This document shows, piece after piece, positions 15,889 to 24,065 of a DNA stretch of 32,163 nt. The notes below the pieces were generated by a model that was not told where the DNA came from, searched no databases, and saw only the letters and a list, made by a program, of their open reading frames with translations. A program made the translations under genes and the position numbers. Source of the stretch: Actinoplanes sandaracinus. GTDB taxonomy: Bacteria > Actinomycetota > Actinomycetes > Mycobacteriales > Micromonosporaceae. Within the stretch, counting starts at the first letter, position 1; each line of letters opens with the position of its first letter. The DNA is taken from contig NZ_JASCTH010000053.1 in the NCBI RefSeq assembly GCF_030009775.1, forward strand, positions 1-32,163. The letters run 5' to 3'.

Positions 15889-18312
15889 ATGCGTTTCCAC
15901 CGTCGTACCGTCCTGATCGCCGGCGCCGCCGGTGCCGTGGGCGCTGTCGTGCCGGGCGGCGCGGTCCACGCCGCCCGCCCGGACATCGGCGTCACGGCGT
16001 ACGCGTTCCCCCTCGCCGCTGTCCGCCTGGGCGCCGGCCCGTTCGCCGACAACGCCGCCCGAACCCACGCCTACCTGCGGTTCCTCGACCCCGACCGGCT
16101 GCTGCACATGTTCCGGGTGACCGCCGGTCTGCCGTCGTCGGCGACACCGTGCGGCGGCTGGGAGTCACCGTCCACCGAACTGCGCGGCCACTCCCTCGGC
16201 CACGTCCTCACCGCGCTGGCCCAGGCATGGGCGAGCACCGGAGAGGCGGCGTTCAAGACCAAGGGCGACCACCTGGTCGCTCAGCTCGCGCTCTGTCAGC
16301 GGCCGAACGGATACCTGTCGGCGTACCCGGAGAGCTTCATCGACCGGCTGGAGACCGGCCAGCAGGTGTGGGCGCCCTACTACACACTTCACAAGATCGT
16401 GCAGGGCCTGCTCGACTGGCACCAGCTCACCGGCAACAACCAGGCGCTCACCGTTCTGCTGCGCAAGGCCGCCTGGGTGCAGGCCCGCAACGGCCGGCTC
16501 ACCCACACGCAACGCCAGCAACTGTTGCGGGTCGAGTTCGGCGGCATCGGCGAGACGCTGTTCAACCTGTACCAGCTCACCGAAGACCCGGTGCACCTGT
16601 TCACCGCCCAGTACTTCGACCACGCCCAGGTGCTCGACCCGCTGGCGAGCAACGTGGACGCGCTGGCCGGGTTCCACGCCAACACGCAGATCCCGAAGGC
16701 GATCGGGGCGATCCGCGGGTTCCACGCCACCGGCGACACCCGGTACCGCGACATCGCGGTCAACTTCTGGAACTTCGTGACACGCCAGCACTCGTACGCG
16801 ATCGGCGGCAACTCCAACGGCGAGTACTTCCAGGCCCCGAACCGGATCGCGAGCGAACTCTCCGACACCACCTGCGAGTGCTGTAACTCGTACAACATGG
16901 TGAAGTTGACCCGGCAGTTGTTCTTCACCGACCCGGGCCGCGCCGCCGAACTCATGGACTTCTACGAGAAGGCGCTCTACAACCACCTGCTCGGGGCGCA
17001 GAACCCGAACTCGGCGCACGGCCATCACTGCTACTACGTGCCGCTGCGGGCCGGCGGCATCAAGACATACAGCAACGACTACGACAACTTCACCTGCTGT
17101 CACGGCACCGGCATGGAGACCGGCACCAAGTTCGGCGACAGCATCTACTTCCACAACGGCACCACGTTGTACGTCAACCTGTTCGTCGCGTCCACCTTGA
17201 CCTGGCCCGGCCGGGGCATCACCGTCCGCCAGGACACCGCCTATCCGGAGACCAGCACCTCGCGGCTGACCATCACCGGCTCCGGGGCCATCGACCTGCG
17301 GATCCGCATCCCGGCCTGGACCAGCGGGGCCCAGATCAAGGTCAACGGCATCCTCACCGGCACACCCGCGCCCGGCAGCTATCTGACGATCAACCGCACC
17401 TGGGCCGGTGGTGACACCGTCGACATCAGCCTGCCGATGGCACTGAGCCTGGAACCGGCGCCCGACAACCCGGCCGTCCGCGCGGTCCGGCACGGGCCGA
17501 TCGTGCTGGCCGGCCAGTTCGGCGCCACCAACCTCAGCGCCCTGCCCACCCTCGACCCGTCCTCGCTGTGGGCGACGACCACACCGCTGGAGTACACGGC
17601 CGGATCGGTGCTGCTCCGGCCGTTCTACAAGACCCACGGCCAGCGGTACTCCGTCTACTGGAACGTCGCCGCCACCGTCGCGACCGAGGCCCGTTACCCG
17701 TTCGACGAGCCGTCCGGGACGGTGGCGATCGACGCCACCGGCAACGGCTGGAACGGCGTCCTCGCCGGCGGGGCCACCCGCACCGCGGGGCGCAACGGCA
17801 GCGCGGTCCTGCTCAACGGCGGCAGCGGGTATGTCAGCCTGCCCGCCGGCATCCTGGCCGGCGCCACCGCGTTCACGATCGCCACCTGGGTGCGTCTCGA
17901 CGCCGCCACCACCTGGACCCGGATCTTCGACTTCGGCAGCGGCACCGGGGCCAACATGTTCCTCACCCCGCGCAGCGGCTCCGGCACCGCGCGGTACGCC
18001 ATCACCAGCGGCGGAGCCGGGGCCGAGCAGCGCATCGACGCCCCCGCCGCGCTGCCGGCCGGCGCGTGGACGCACGTCGCCGTCACCCACACCGGCAACC
18101 TCGGGGTGCTCTACGTCAACGGCTCCGAGGTCGCCCGCAACACCGCGCTGACGGTACGGCCGTCCGCGCTCGGTGTCACCGGCCAGAACTGGATCGGCCG
18201 TTCCCAGTACGCCGGTGATCCCTATCTGGCCGCGGCCGTCGACAGCTTCCGGGTCCACGGGCGGGCGCTGTCCGCGGCCGAGATCGCGCAGTTGCACGCC
18301 ACCGGCCAGTAG
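15889..18312 (+). CDS. Secreted GH127-type beta-L-arabinofuranosidase with LamG domain
   Basis: The 807-residue protein starts at ATG 15889 with GGAGG seven bases upstream. MRFHRRTVLIAGAAGAVGAV is a twin-arginine signal. The catalytic domain (about 35-600) is DUF1680/GH127-like and carries its zinc-thiolate signature: TTCECCNSYNMVKLTR (Glu330, Cys332) and FTCCHGTGMETGTKFGDSIY (Cys403, Cys404). By analogy with HypBA1 of Bifidobacterium, Cys403 would be the nucleophile; Glu312 is a candidate acid/base. A concanavalin-like LamG domain (about 617-805, from ARYPFDEPSG) probably binds glycan. The enzyme is predicted to remove beta-L-arabinofuranose from plant hydroxyproline-rich glycoproteins or pectic side chains outside the cell. 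GH146, which shares the fold, is an alternative. Confidence 0.87.
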   Translation: MRFHRRTVLIAGAAGAVGAVVPGGAVHAARPDIGVTAYAFPLAAVRLGAGPFADNAARTHAYLRFLDPDRLLHMFRVTAGLPSSATPCGGWESPSTELRGHSLGHVLTALAQAWASTGEAAFKTKGDHLVAQLALCQRPNGYLSAYPESFIDRLETGQQVWAPYYTLHKIVQGLLDWHQLTGNNQALTVLLRKAAWVQARNGRLTHTQRQQLLRVEFGGIGETLFNLYQLTEDPVHLFTAQYFDHAQVLDPLASNVDALAGFHANTQIPKAIGAIRGFHATGDTRYRDIAVNFWNFVTRQHSYAIGGNSNGEYFQAPNRIASELSDTTCECCNSYNMVKLTRQLFFTDPGRAAELMDFYEKALYNHLLGAQNPNSAHGHHCYYVPLRAGGIKTYSNDYDNFTCCHGTGMETGTKFGDSIYFHNGTTLYVNLFVASTLTWPGRGITVRQDTAYPETSTSRLTITGSGAIDLRIRIPAWTSGAQIKVNGILTGTPAPGSYLTINRTWAGGDTVDISLPMALSLEPAPDNPAVRAVRHGPIVLAGQFGATNLSALPTLDPSSLWATTTPLEYTAGSVLLRPFYKTHGQRYSVYWNVAATVATEARYPFDEPSGTVAIDATGNGWNGVLAGGATRTAGRNGSAVLLNGGSGYVSLPAGILAGATAFTIATWVRLDAATTWTRIFDFGSGTGANMFLTPRSGSGTARYAITSGGAGAEQRIDAPAALPAGAWTHVAVTHTGNLGVLYVNGSEVARNTALTVRPSALGVTGQNWIGRSQYAGDPYLAAAVDSFRVHGRALSAAEIAQLHATGQ

Positions 18313-18486
18313 GGCACCGGTTCTCGCGGGGCCCGTGTTCCGGAAAGTCCTGCTCCGTTCCAGCCCTGTCCCGTTCCCGTTCCGGCTCGGCCCGTGCCGG
18401 GGGCCTCGCTCCGGTGGGGTCCTGTTCCGGCACGGCCCCTGTTCTCACTCCGGCAAGGCCCCTGTTTCCACGAAGGAAGGAGTCAG
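18313..18486. repeat. Degenerate tandem repeats between the GH127 and GH43 genes
   Basis: The 174-base spacer is made of imperfect units of about 20 bases. The clearest are at about 18409-18470, where CTCCGGTGGGGTCCTGTTC, CGGCACGGCCCCTGTTCTCA and CTCCGGCAAGGCCCCTGTTT follow one another. No terminator hairpin is evident. GGAAGGAG at the end is the ribosome binding site of the next gene. Confidence 0.6.
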
Positions 18487-19920
18487 ATGTCCACGAGAAG
18501 ACGGTCCACCGCGATGTTCTCCGCGCTGGTCACCGCTGTCGCCGCCATAGCGGTCGCCGCACCGGCGCAGGCCGCGAACCCGATCATCATCAGCATCTAC
18601 ACCGCGGACCCGGCGCCGCTCGTCGTCGGTAGCACCCTGTACGTCTACGCGGGCCGGGACGAGGCCCCCACCGGGGGCGGCAACTTCGCGATGCGCGAGT
18701 GGCACGTGCTCTCCTCGACCGACGCGGCGAACTGGACCCACCACGGCGCCCGCGCCGACATCGCCACGTTCCCGTGGGCCGGCGCCGACGCCTGGGCTGG
18801 CGAGGTCGAGCCGCGCAACGGGAAGTACTACTGGTACACGTCGGTCAACGGCAACGGCCCGGGCTGGATGAACATCGGCGTCGCCGTCGGCGACAGCCCG
18901 CTCGGCCCGTTCACCGACGCCAAGGGCGGCCCGCTGATCAGCGACAGCACGCCGAACTCGTCCGGGCTCAACATCGACCCGACCGTGTTCGTCGACGACG
19001 ACGGCCAGGCCTACATGTACTGGGGCGGCTACTGGGGGCCGCGGGCCGTCCGGCTGGCCAGCAACATGATCGACACGGTCGGCGCGGTCGTCACCCCGAC
19101 GGGGCTCACCGATTTCTGGGAGGCCCCGTGGATGTTCAAACGCAACGGCCTCTACTACATGATGTACGCCGCCAACGACACCAATGGCTGCGTCACCAAC
19201 TCCAACTACGCCTGCCAGCGGTACGCGACCGCGACCAGCCCGCTCGGCCCGTGGACGCACCGGGGCGTCGTGCTGGGACAGGTGTCGTCGACCACCAACC
19301 ACGCCGGGATCGTCGAGTTCAACGGGCAGTGGTACATCGTCTACCACAACGCGAACGCGCCCGGCGGCGGTAATTTCCGCAGGTCGGTGGCGGTGGACCG
19401 GCTTTACTTCAACGCTGACGGAACGATCCGGCCGGTCGTTCAGACGACCACCGGGCCGCCGCCGAATCCGGGCGGTGGCGGCGGTGGCGCCAACATCGCA
19501 CCGTCCGCGACTGTGTCGACCTCATACGTGTCGCCGTGGGAGAACCTGTCGGCGGTCAACAACGGCGGGACGCCGGTCAACTCACAGGACCGGTCGAATC
19601 TCGCCTACGGCAACTGGCCGCAGCAGGGCGTCCAGTGGATCGAGTACACATGGCCGACGGCACGGTCGATCAACAGCAGTTCGGTGTACTGGTTCGACGA
19701 CAACCAGGGCATCGACTTGCCGGCGTCATGTCAACTGCAGTACTGGAACGGCAGTACATATGTACCCGCTCCAGTGCAGTCAACATGTGGCGTCAACGTC
19801 AATGTTGACAACGTCAATACGTTCAACACGCCAATCAACACGACGCGGCTGCGGCTGCGGATCACGTCACGCAGCGGCAATTCCACCGGTGTCCTCGAGT
19901 GGAAGGCCTTCCAGTCATGA
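18487..19920 (+). CDS. Secreted GH43 glycosidase with C-terminal discoidin-like carbohydrate-binding module
   Basis: The 477-residue protein has a signal peptide ending near residue 29 (PAQA). A five-bladed GH43 catalytic domain (about 31-320) shows all three acids: Asp41 (YTADPAPLV, base), Asp164 (SGLNIDPTVFVDDDGQAYMY, pKa modulator) and Glu212 (DFWEAPWMFKRNGLYYMMYA, acid). A Pro/Gly linker (GPPPNPGGGGGGAN) leads to a 140-residue discoidin-like module (about 335-477). Most enzymes with this layout are alpha-L-arabinofuranosidases, arabinanases or beta-xylosidases. With GH127 next door, arabinose-containing substrates are likely. The module is closely related to the one ending the next protein. 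Part of its coding sequence (19727-19830) uses unusually many A/T-ending codons. Confidence 0.88.
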   Translation: MSTRRRSTAMFSALVTAVAAIAVAAPAQAANPIIISIYTADPAPLVVGSTLYVYAGRDEAPTGGGNFAMREWHVLSSTDAANWTHHGARADIATFPWAGADAWAGEVEPRNGKYYWYTSVNGNGPGWMNIGVAVGDSPLGPFTDAKGGPLISDSTPNSSGLNIDPTVFVDDDGQAYMYWGGYWGPRAVRLASNMIDTVGAVVTPTGLTDFWEAPWMFKRNGLYYMMYAANDTNGCVTNSNYACQRYATATSPLGPWTHRGVVLGQVSSTTNHAGIVEFNGQWYIVYHNANAPGGGNFRRSVAVDRLYFNADGTIRPVVQTTTGPPPNPGGGGGGANIAPSATVSTSYVSPWENLSAVNNGGTPVNSQDRSNLAYGNWPQQGVQWIEYTWPTARSINSSSVYWFDDNQGIDLPASCQLQYWNGSTYVPAPVQSTCGVNVNVDNVNTFNTPINTTRLRLRITSRSGNSTGVLEWKAFQS

Positions 19921-20150
19921 GGCGGAGCGGCGGGCACTACCAGCGCGAGGGCGACCAGCGCGGGGGCGACCAGCGCGGGGGCGACCAGCGCGGGGGCGAC
20001 CAGCGCGGGGGCGACCAGCGCGGGGCCTACCTGCGCGGGGCCTACCTGCGCGGGGCCTACCAGCGCGGGCCCTACCGGCGCGCGGCCGACTCGGCGAGGG
20101 TGACGTTGTTCCGGGCGTTCGGGAGCTCCGTGAAGCCGGTCATGAGGCGG
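19914..20150. repeat. 225-bp in-frame insertion flanked by 12-bp direct repeats that duplicate the start codon
   Basis: GTCATGAGGCGG occurs at 19914-19925 and at 20139-20150, exactly 225 bases apart. The first ATG overlaps the GH43 stop (ATGA); the second begins the signal peptide of the next enzyme. The insert is open throughout and contains a minisatellite at 19941-20090. Confidence 0.85.
19941..20090. repeat. 15-bp minisatellite, about ten copies
   Basis: Ten consecutive 15-bp units lie at 19941-20090. Copies 2-5 are identical (CAGCGCGGGGGCGAC). Later copies change to CTGCGCGGGGCCTAC and then diverge. In the frame of the downstream gene they encode pentapeptides QRGGD, then LRGAY and QRGPY. 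Confidence 0.95.
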
Positions 20151-23100
20151 CGCCTGGCGTACCTCACCGTTTTGATCTTGATTCTGGGGTTCCTGGGCCC
20201 GGCGAAGCCGGCGCTCGCGGCGCAACCCATCGGCTACCCCACCTTCACCGGCGCCGGCTCGATCCCCGCGCCGCCGGTCGGTTACTCGACCGGGGACACG
20301 ATGCGGGCCATCTACGACGCGGAGGCGTCCGGCACCGACTTCTGGATGGACCGGCTGCTCGCCCGCGCCGGCAACGACCCGGCCGGCCCGTGGCTGATGT
20401 CGCGCGGGCGCGCGGCGTTCATGTACACGCACAACCCGGCGGTGATCGGTTTCGGCGGCAACGCGGCCTACTGGGACAACATCTCCAGCCAGAACGCCTA
20501 CGCGATCACGGCGTCCTCGGGTGCCTTCACCGAGCAGCCCGCGCAGCGCCGGCAGACGCCGAGCCACTGGCGCAGCGTGCACACCGGCGGAGCGGTCCGG
20601 CTCGACGTCACCAAGTTCATCACCCACAACAATGTGCTGGTCACCAACGTCGCGGTCGTCAACACCGGCGCCTCGTCCACGACGCTCACGCTGAACGCCA
20701 CGTCGCCCTACGCGACCACCGTCAGCGGCGCCGAGCTGACCGGGACGCGGGCGGTCAAGAACAACCTGACGACACTCTACCCGCGGCTCTCCGGCGACGG
20801 GTTCACCGCCGCGAGCGGTGGCCTCAGCCGATCGGTCACGGTCGCGGCCGGGCAGACGGTCACCGTCAAGGTCCAGCTCGGCATGGTGACCGAGGAGATC
20901 CCCGCGTCGCGTGCCGAGTACGACGCCTACCGTGCCCGCAGCGCCGCCGACGCGTTCGCCACGCACGTCCGCGACTACAACCGGTGGTGGGCCGACAACG
21001 TGCCCTACATCGACGTGCCGGACGCGGCGATCAAGAAGAACATCTACTACCGCTGGTGGCTGATGCGGTTCAACCACCTCGACGCCGACATCCCCGGCCA
21101 GGATTTCCAGTTCCCGCAGTCGATCGAGGGCGTGACCGGCTACAACAACGCGATCGCGCTCACCCAGCCGATGCACATCGACGACCTGAAGTATCTGCGT
21201 GGCGCGGAGTACTCCTACGCGCCGTACCTGGCGGTCGGGCAGTACTCGGCGAACGGCCGCTTCGTCGACAACCCCGGCGACCCGGAGAACTGGTCGAACT
21301 CGTACACCCAGTACATCGCCGAGGCGGCGTGGCGGGCCTACCAGATCCACGGCGGGCAGCCGGCCATGCTGACCAACTTCGCCCGCTACGCCGAGGGTGA
21401 CGCCAAGGGCCAGCTCGCCACCTACGACACCAACAACAACGGCGTCATCGAGTACGACTGGGGCGCGATGACCGGCAACGACGCCGACGCCGTGTCGTTC
21501 CACTGGCGGGCCGGCAACCTGGACCGGGCCGAGACCGCGTACGTGTGGAGTGCCGCCAACGCCGCCCGCGACGCCTACACGCTGCTCGGCAACACGGCGA
21601 AGGCCACCGAGATGCAGACGCTGGCCGACCGGATCCGCAACGGCGTCGTCAACACCCTGTGGAACCCGTCTCGCCAGCTGCTGGAGCACAAGCACGTGTC
21701 GACCAACACGCACGTGCCATGGAAGGAGATCAACAACTACTACCCGTACGCGGTCGGGATGATGCCGAACACCGCGCAGCACCGGGAGGCGCTGCGGCTG
21801 TTCGCCGACCCGGCCGACTATCCGATCTTCCCGTTCTACACCGCCAACCAGCGCGACAAGGCCGCCGCGGCCGCTGCCGGGAACCCGGGCAGCAACAACT
21901 TCTCCACGATCAACTCGACGGTGCAGTTCCGGCTCTACTCCCAGGTGCTGCGCAACTACCCCAACTCGTGGATGAACAACGAGGACTACAAGAAGCTGCT
22001 CTACTGGAACGCCTACGCGCAGTACGTCGACGGCAACACGGCCTGGCCGGACGCCAACGAGTTCTGGGCCGACTGGAACGGCAGCGCCATCACCTACCGG
22101 TCATGGATCCACCACAACATCCTCGGCAGCAGCAACTGGACCGTCATCGAGGACGTCGCCGGGCTGCGGCCGCGCAACGACACCCAGATCGAACTGTCGC
22201 CGATCAACATCGGCTGGTCCCACTTCGCGGTCAACAACCTGCGCTACCGCAACGCCGACCTGTCCGTGGTCTGGGACGACCCGGCCGACGGCGTGACCCG
22301 GTACGCCGGGGTGCCGCAGGGCTACTCGATCTTCCTGAACGGGACACGGGTGGCGACCGTCAACCAGCTCGTGCCGTTCACCTACAACCCGGCGACCGGG
22401 GCGGTCACCACCACCGGCACGGTCGCCGCCAGCACCGCGTTCGGCTCGCTGCAGGCGCCGCAGAACGTGACGCAGAACAGCGCCCGGGTGGCGGACGTCT
22501 TCGCCAAGGCCGGCGTCGATCTGACCTCGACCCGCCCCAACCTGGCCGCGGGCGCGACGGCGTCGGCGTCGTACACCACCTCCGGCACGTCGGCGGCCGG
22601 TGCCGTCGACGGGCTGCCCACCAACGCGCCGCTGTGGGGCAGCTTCGGCAGCCCCAACGCCACCGACTGGTTCGAGGTCAACCTCGGCTCCACCCGTACG
22701 GTCGGCGAGGCCTGGATCTACTTCCGCAACGACCGGGCCGGCAACCGGTACCGGCCGCCGACGGCCTACACCGTGCAGTACTGGAACGGCTCGGCCTGGG
22801 TCAACGCCGCCTCCCAGGTCAAGTCGCCGGGCACACCGCAGTCCAACGTCAACCGGGTCACCTTCACCCCGGTCAGCACCGCGCGGCTGCGGATCCAGTT
22901 CACCCAGCCGTCCGGGGCGGGGAAGACCGGGCTGACCGAGGTGAAGCTCTACGGCCAGGGCACCGTGCCACCCGACCCGAACCCGAACCTGGCCACCTCG
23001 GCCACGCCGAGCGCCTCCTACACCTCGGCGTGGGAGAGCGTCGCGGCGCTCAACGACGCCATCGACCCGCCATCGTCCAACGACACGGTCAACCCACGCT

Positions 23101-23408
23101 GGGGGACCTGGCCCAACCAGGGCCAGCAGTGGGCCGAGCTGACCTGGCCGTCGGCGCAGAGCCCGCGGTCCGTCCAGGTCTACTTCTTCGACGACGGCCA
23201 GGGCATCGATATGCCGGCGTCGTGGAAGATCCAGTACTGGAACGGCGCCGCCTACGTCGACGTGCCGTCCGCGAGCGGCTATCCGCTCGCGGCGAACCAG
23301 TACAACACGGTCACCTTCGGACCGGTCAGCACCACCCGGCTACGGGTCGCGCTGACCAGCGGCGCCGCCTCCGTCGGACTGCTGGAGGTGAAAGCCTTCG
23401 CCTCGTGA
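20142..23408 (+). CDS. Large secreted alpha/alpha-barrel glycosidase with two discoidin-like modules
   Basis: From ATG 20142 the product has 1,088 residues and starts with a signal peptide (MRRRLAYLTVLILILGFLGP, cut near KPALA). ATG 19917 is in frame and would add a 75-residue Arg/Gly/Asp-rich repeat extension that buries the signal; I prefer 20142. An N-terminal beta-sandwich is followed by an alpha/alpha-barrel glycosidase region with candidate acids in YWDNISSQNAYAI, NNNGVIEYDWGAMTGNDADA and WPDANEFWADWNG. This resembles MGH1-like/GH63-like hydrolases; the exact CAZy family is uncertain, and GH142-type beta-L-arabinofuranosidases are one alternative. Two discoidin-like modules end the protein (starting RPNLAAGATASASY and NPNLATSATPSASY). 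The last is a close relative of the GH43 module. Translation is probably coupled to GH43. Confidence 0.8.
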   Translation: MRRRLAYLTVLILILGFLGPAKPALAAQPIGYPTFTGAGSIPAPPVGYSTGDTMRAIYDAEASGTDFWMDRLLARAGNDPAGPWLMSRGRAAFMYTHNPAVIGFGGNAAYWDNISSQNAYAITASSGAFTEQPAQRRQTPSHWRSVHTGGAVRLDVTKFITHNNVLVTNVAVVNTGASSTTLTLNATSPYATTVSGAELTGTRAVKNNLTTLYPRLSGDGFTAASGGLSRSVTVAAGQTVTVKVQLGMVTEEIPASRAEYDAYRARSAADAFATHVRDYNRWWADNVPYIDVPDAAIKKNIYYRWWLMRFNHLDADIPGQDFQFPQSIEGVTGYNNAIALTQPMHIDDLKYLRGAEYSYAPYLAVGQYSANGRFVDNPGDPENWSNSYTQYIAEAAWRAYQIHGGQPAMLTNFARYAEGDAKGQLATYDTNNNGVIEYDWGAMTGNDADAVSFHWRAGNLDRAETAYVWSAANAARDAYTLLGNTAKATEMQTLADRIRNGVVNTLWNPSRQLLEHKHVSTNTHVPWKEINNYYPYAVGMMPNTAQHREALRLFADPADYPIFPFYTANQRDKAAAAAAGNPGSNNFSTINSTVQFRLYSQVLRNYPNSWMNNEDYKKLLYWNAYAQYVDGNTAWPDANEFWADWNGSAITYRSWIHHNILGSSNWTVIEDVAGLRPRNDTQIELSPINIGWSHFAVNNLRYRNADLSVVWDDPADGVTRYAGVPQGYSIFLNGTRVATVNQLVPFTYNPATGAVTTTGTVAASTAFGSLQAPQNVTQNSARVADVFAKAGVDLTSTRPNLAAGATASASYTTSGTSAAGAVDGLPTNAPLWGSFGSPNATDWFEVNLGSTRTVGEAWIYFRNDRAGNRYRPPTAYTVQYWNGSAWVNAASQVKSPGTPQSNVNRVTFTPVSTARLRIQFTQPSGAGKTGLTEVKLYGQGTVPPDPNPNLATSATPSASYTSAWESVAALNDAIDPPSSNDTVNPRWGTWPNQGQQWAELTWPSAQSPRSVQVYFFDDGQGIDMPASWKIQYWNGAAYVDVPSASGYPLAANQYNTVTFGPVSTTRLRVALTSGAASVGLLEVKAFAS

Positions 23409-23441
23409 CGTCCGTTCGAGCCCGCCGGCCCGCCGACCATG

Positions 23442-24053
23442 TCAGCGGGCTGGCGGCCCGTCATCCTCATCAGACGGCGACGGCGACGGCGACGGCTGCG
23501 GCGGCGACGGCGGCTGCGGCGGTGACGGCGGCCGCGTCGGCGGTGACGGCTGCTGTGGCTGACGTGCGGCACGCAGTACGTCGAGGCGGGACTGGGCGCG
23601 CTGGACCGCCGCGCGGGACCGCTCCAGGAAGGCGTCACTGCGGTCGAGCCGGGCGACCTCACGCCCGAAAGCGCCCTCGATCTGCTCGACCGGGTCACGC
23701 TCGCGCAGCTCATAGTCGCGCCGCGCGTCACGTTCGTTGAGCGATCGCTCCCGGATGCCGGCGTTCGCCTCGCGGGAGTCGGCGATCGCCTCCCGCTCGT
23801 CGGCGATGCGCTCGCGCTCCTGGGCGGCGACCTGCAACTCGACGATGGTGCGCTCGTGCGCCTGGACCGCCTGTGCGCGAGTGGTCAGGTCGGCTTCGCG
23901 TTCGGCCAACCGTCGCTCTCGCGCGTCCAGCAGTCGTTCCCGGCTGTCCAATTCCCGTGCCCGCTCGTCGAGGTAACGGGCCCGCGCGTTCAAATGATCA
24001 TCCGGTGACACGATCTCATCGTAGTCAGGCCGACGCCCGCGGACTTCTTCCAA
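23442..24053 (-). CDS. Coiled-coil protein with proline-rich tail
   Basis: The roughly 203-residue product is highly charged. Residues about 20-165 repeat an Arg/Glu/Asp-Leu pattern (LDERARELDSRERLLDARER, REAIADSREANAGIRERSLN) that predicts a long coiled coil. The C-terminus is Pro/Ser-rich (PSPPTRPPSPPQPPSPPQ) and ends acidic. There is no membrane segment. Such helical proteins in actinobacteria often sit beside signalling genes, but no function is established. The start is unclear: TTG 24053 is the longest, and GTG 24011 (SPDDHLNAR) is an alternative. It is convergent with the large glycosidase, 33 bases away, and downstream of the LuxR gene on the same strand. Confidence 0.68.
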   Translation of the reverse strand: MEEVRGRRPDYDEIVSPDDHLNARARYLDERARELDSRERLLDARERRLAEREADLTTRAQAVQAHERTIVELQVAAQERERIADEREAIADSREANAGIRERSLNERDARRDYELRERDPVEQIEGAFGREVARLDRSDAFLERSRAAVQRAQSRLDVLRAARQPQQPSPPTRPPSPPQPPSPPQPSPSPSPSDEDDGPPAR

Positions 24054-24065
24054 CTCCGGCGAGAT

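Noticed and set aside
16165..18297. A 710-residue minus-strand reading frame opposite the GH127 gene
   Set aside because: Its product is low-complexity Val/Gly/Arg/Ala with no domain. The plus strand has a signal peptide, the zinc-Cys motifs and a LamG domain, so this is an antisense shadow.
19941..20090. CRISPR array
   Set aside because: The repeats are 15-bp units directly joined with no spacers, and no cas genes are present.
19731..21782. A 683-residue minus-strand frame with VGPALVAPALV repeats
   Set aside because: The repeats are simply the reverse complement of the 15-bp minisatellite. The rest is antisense to the glycosidase.
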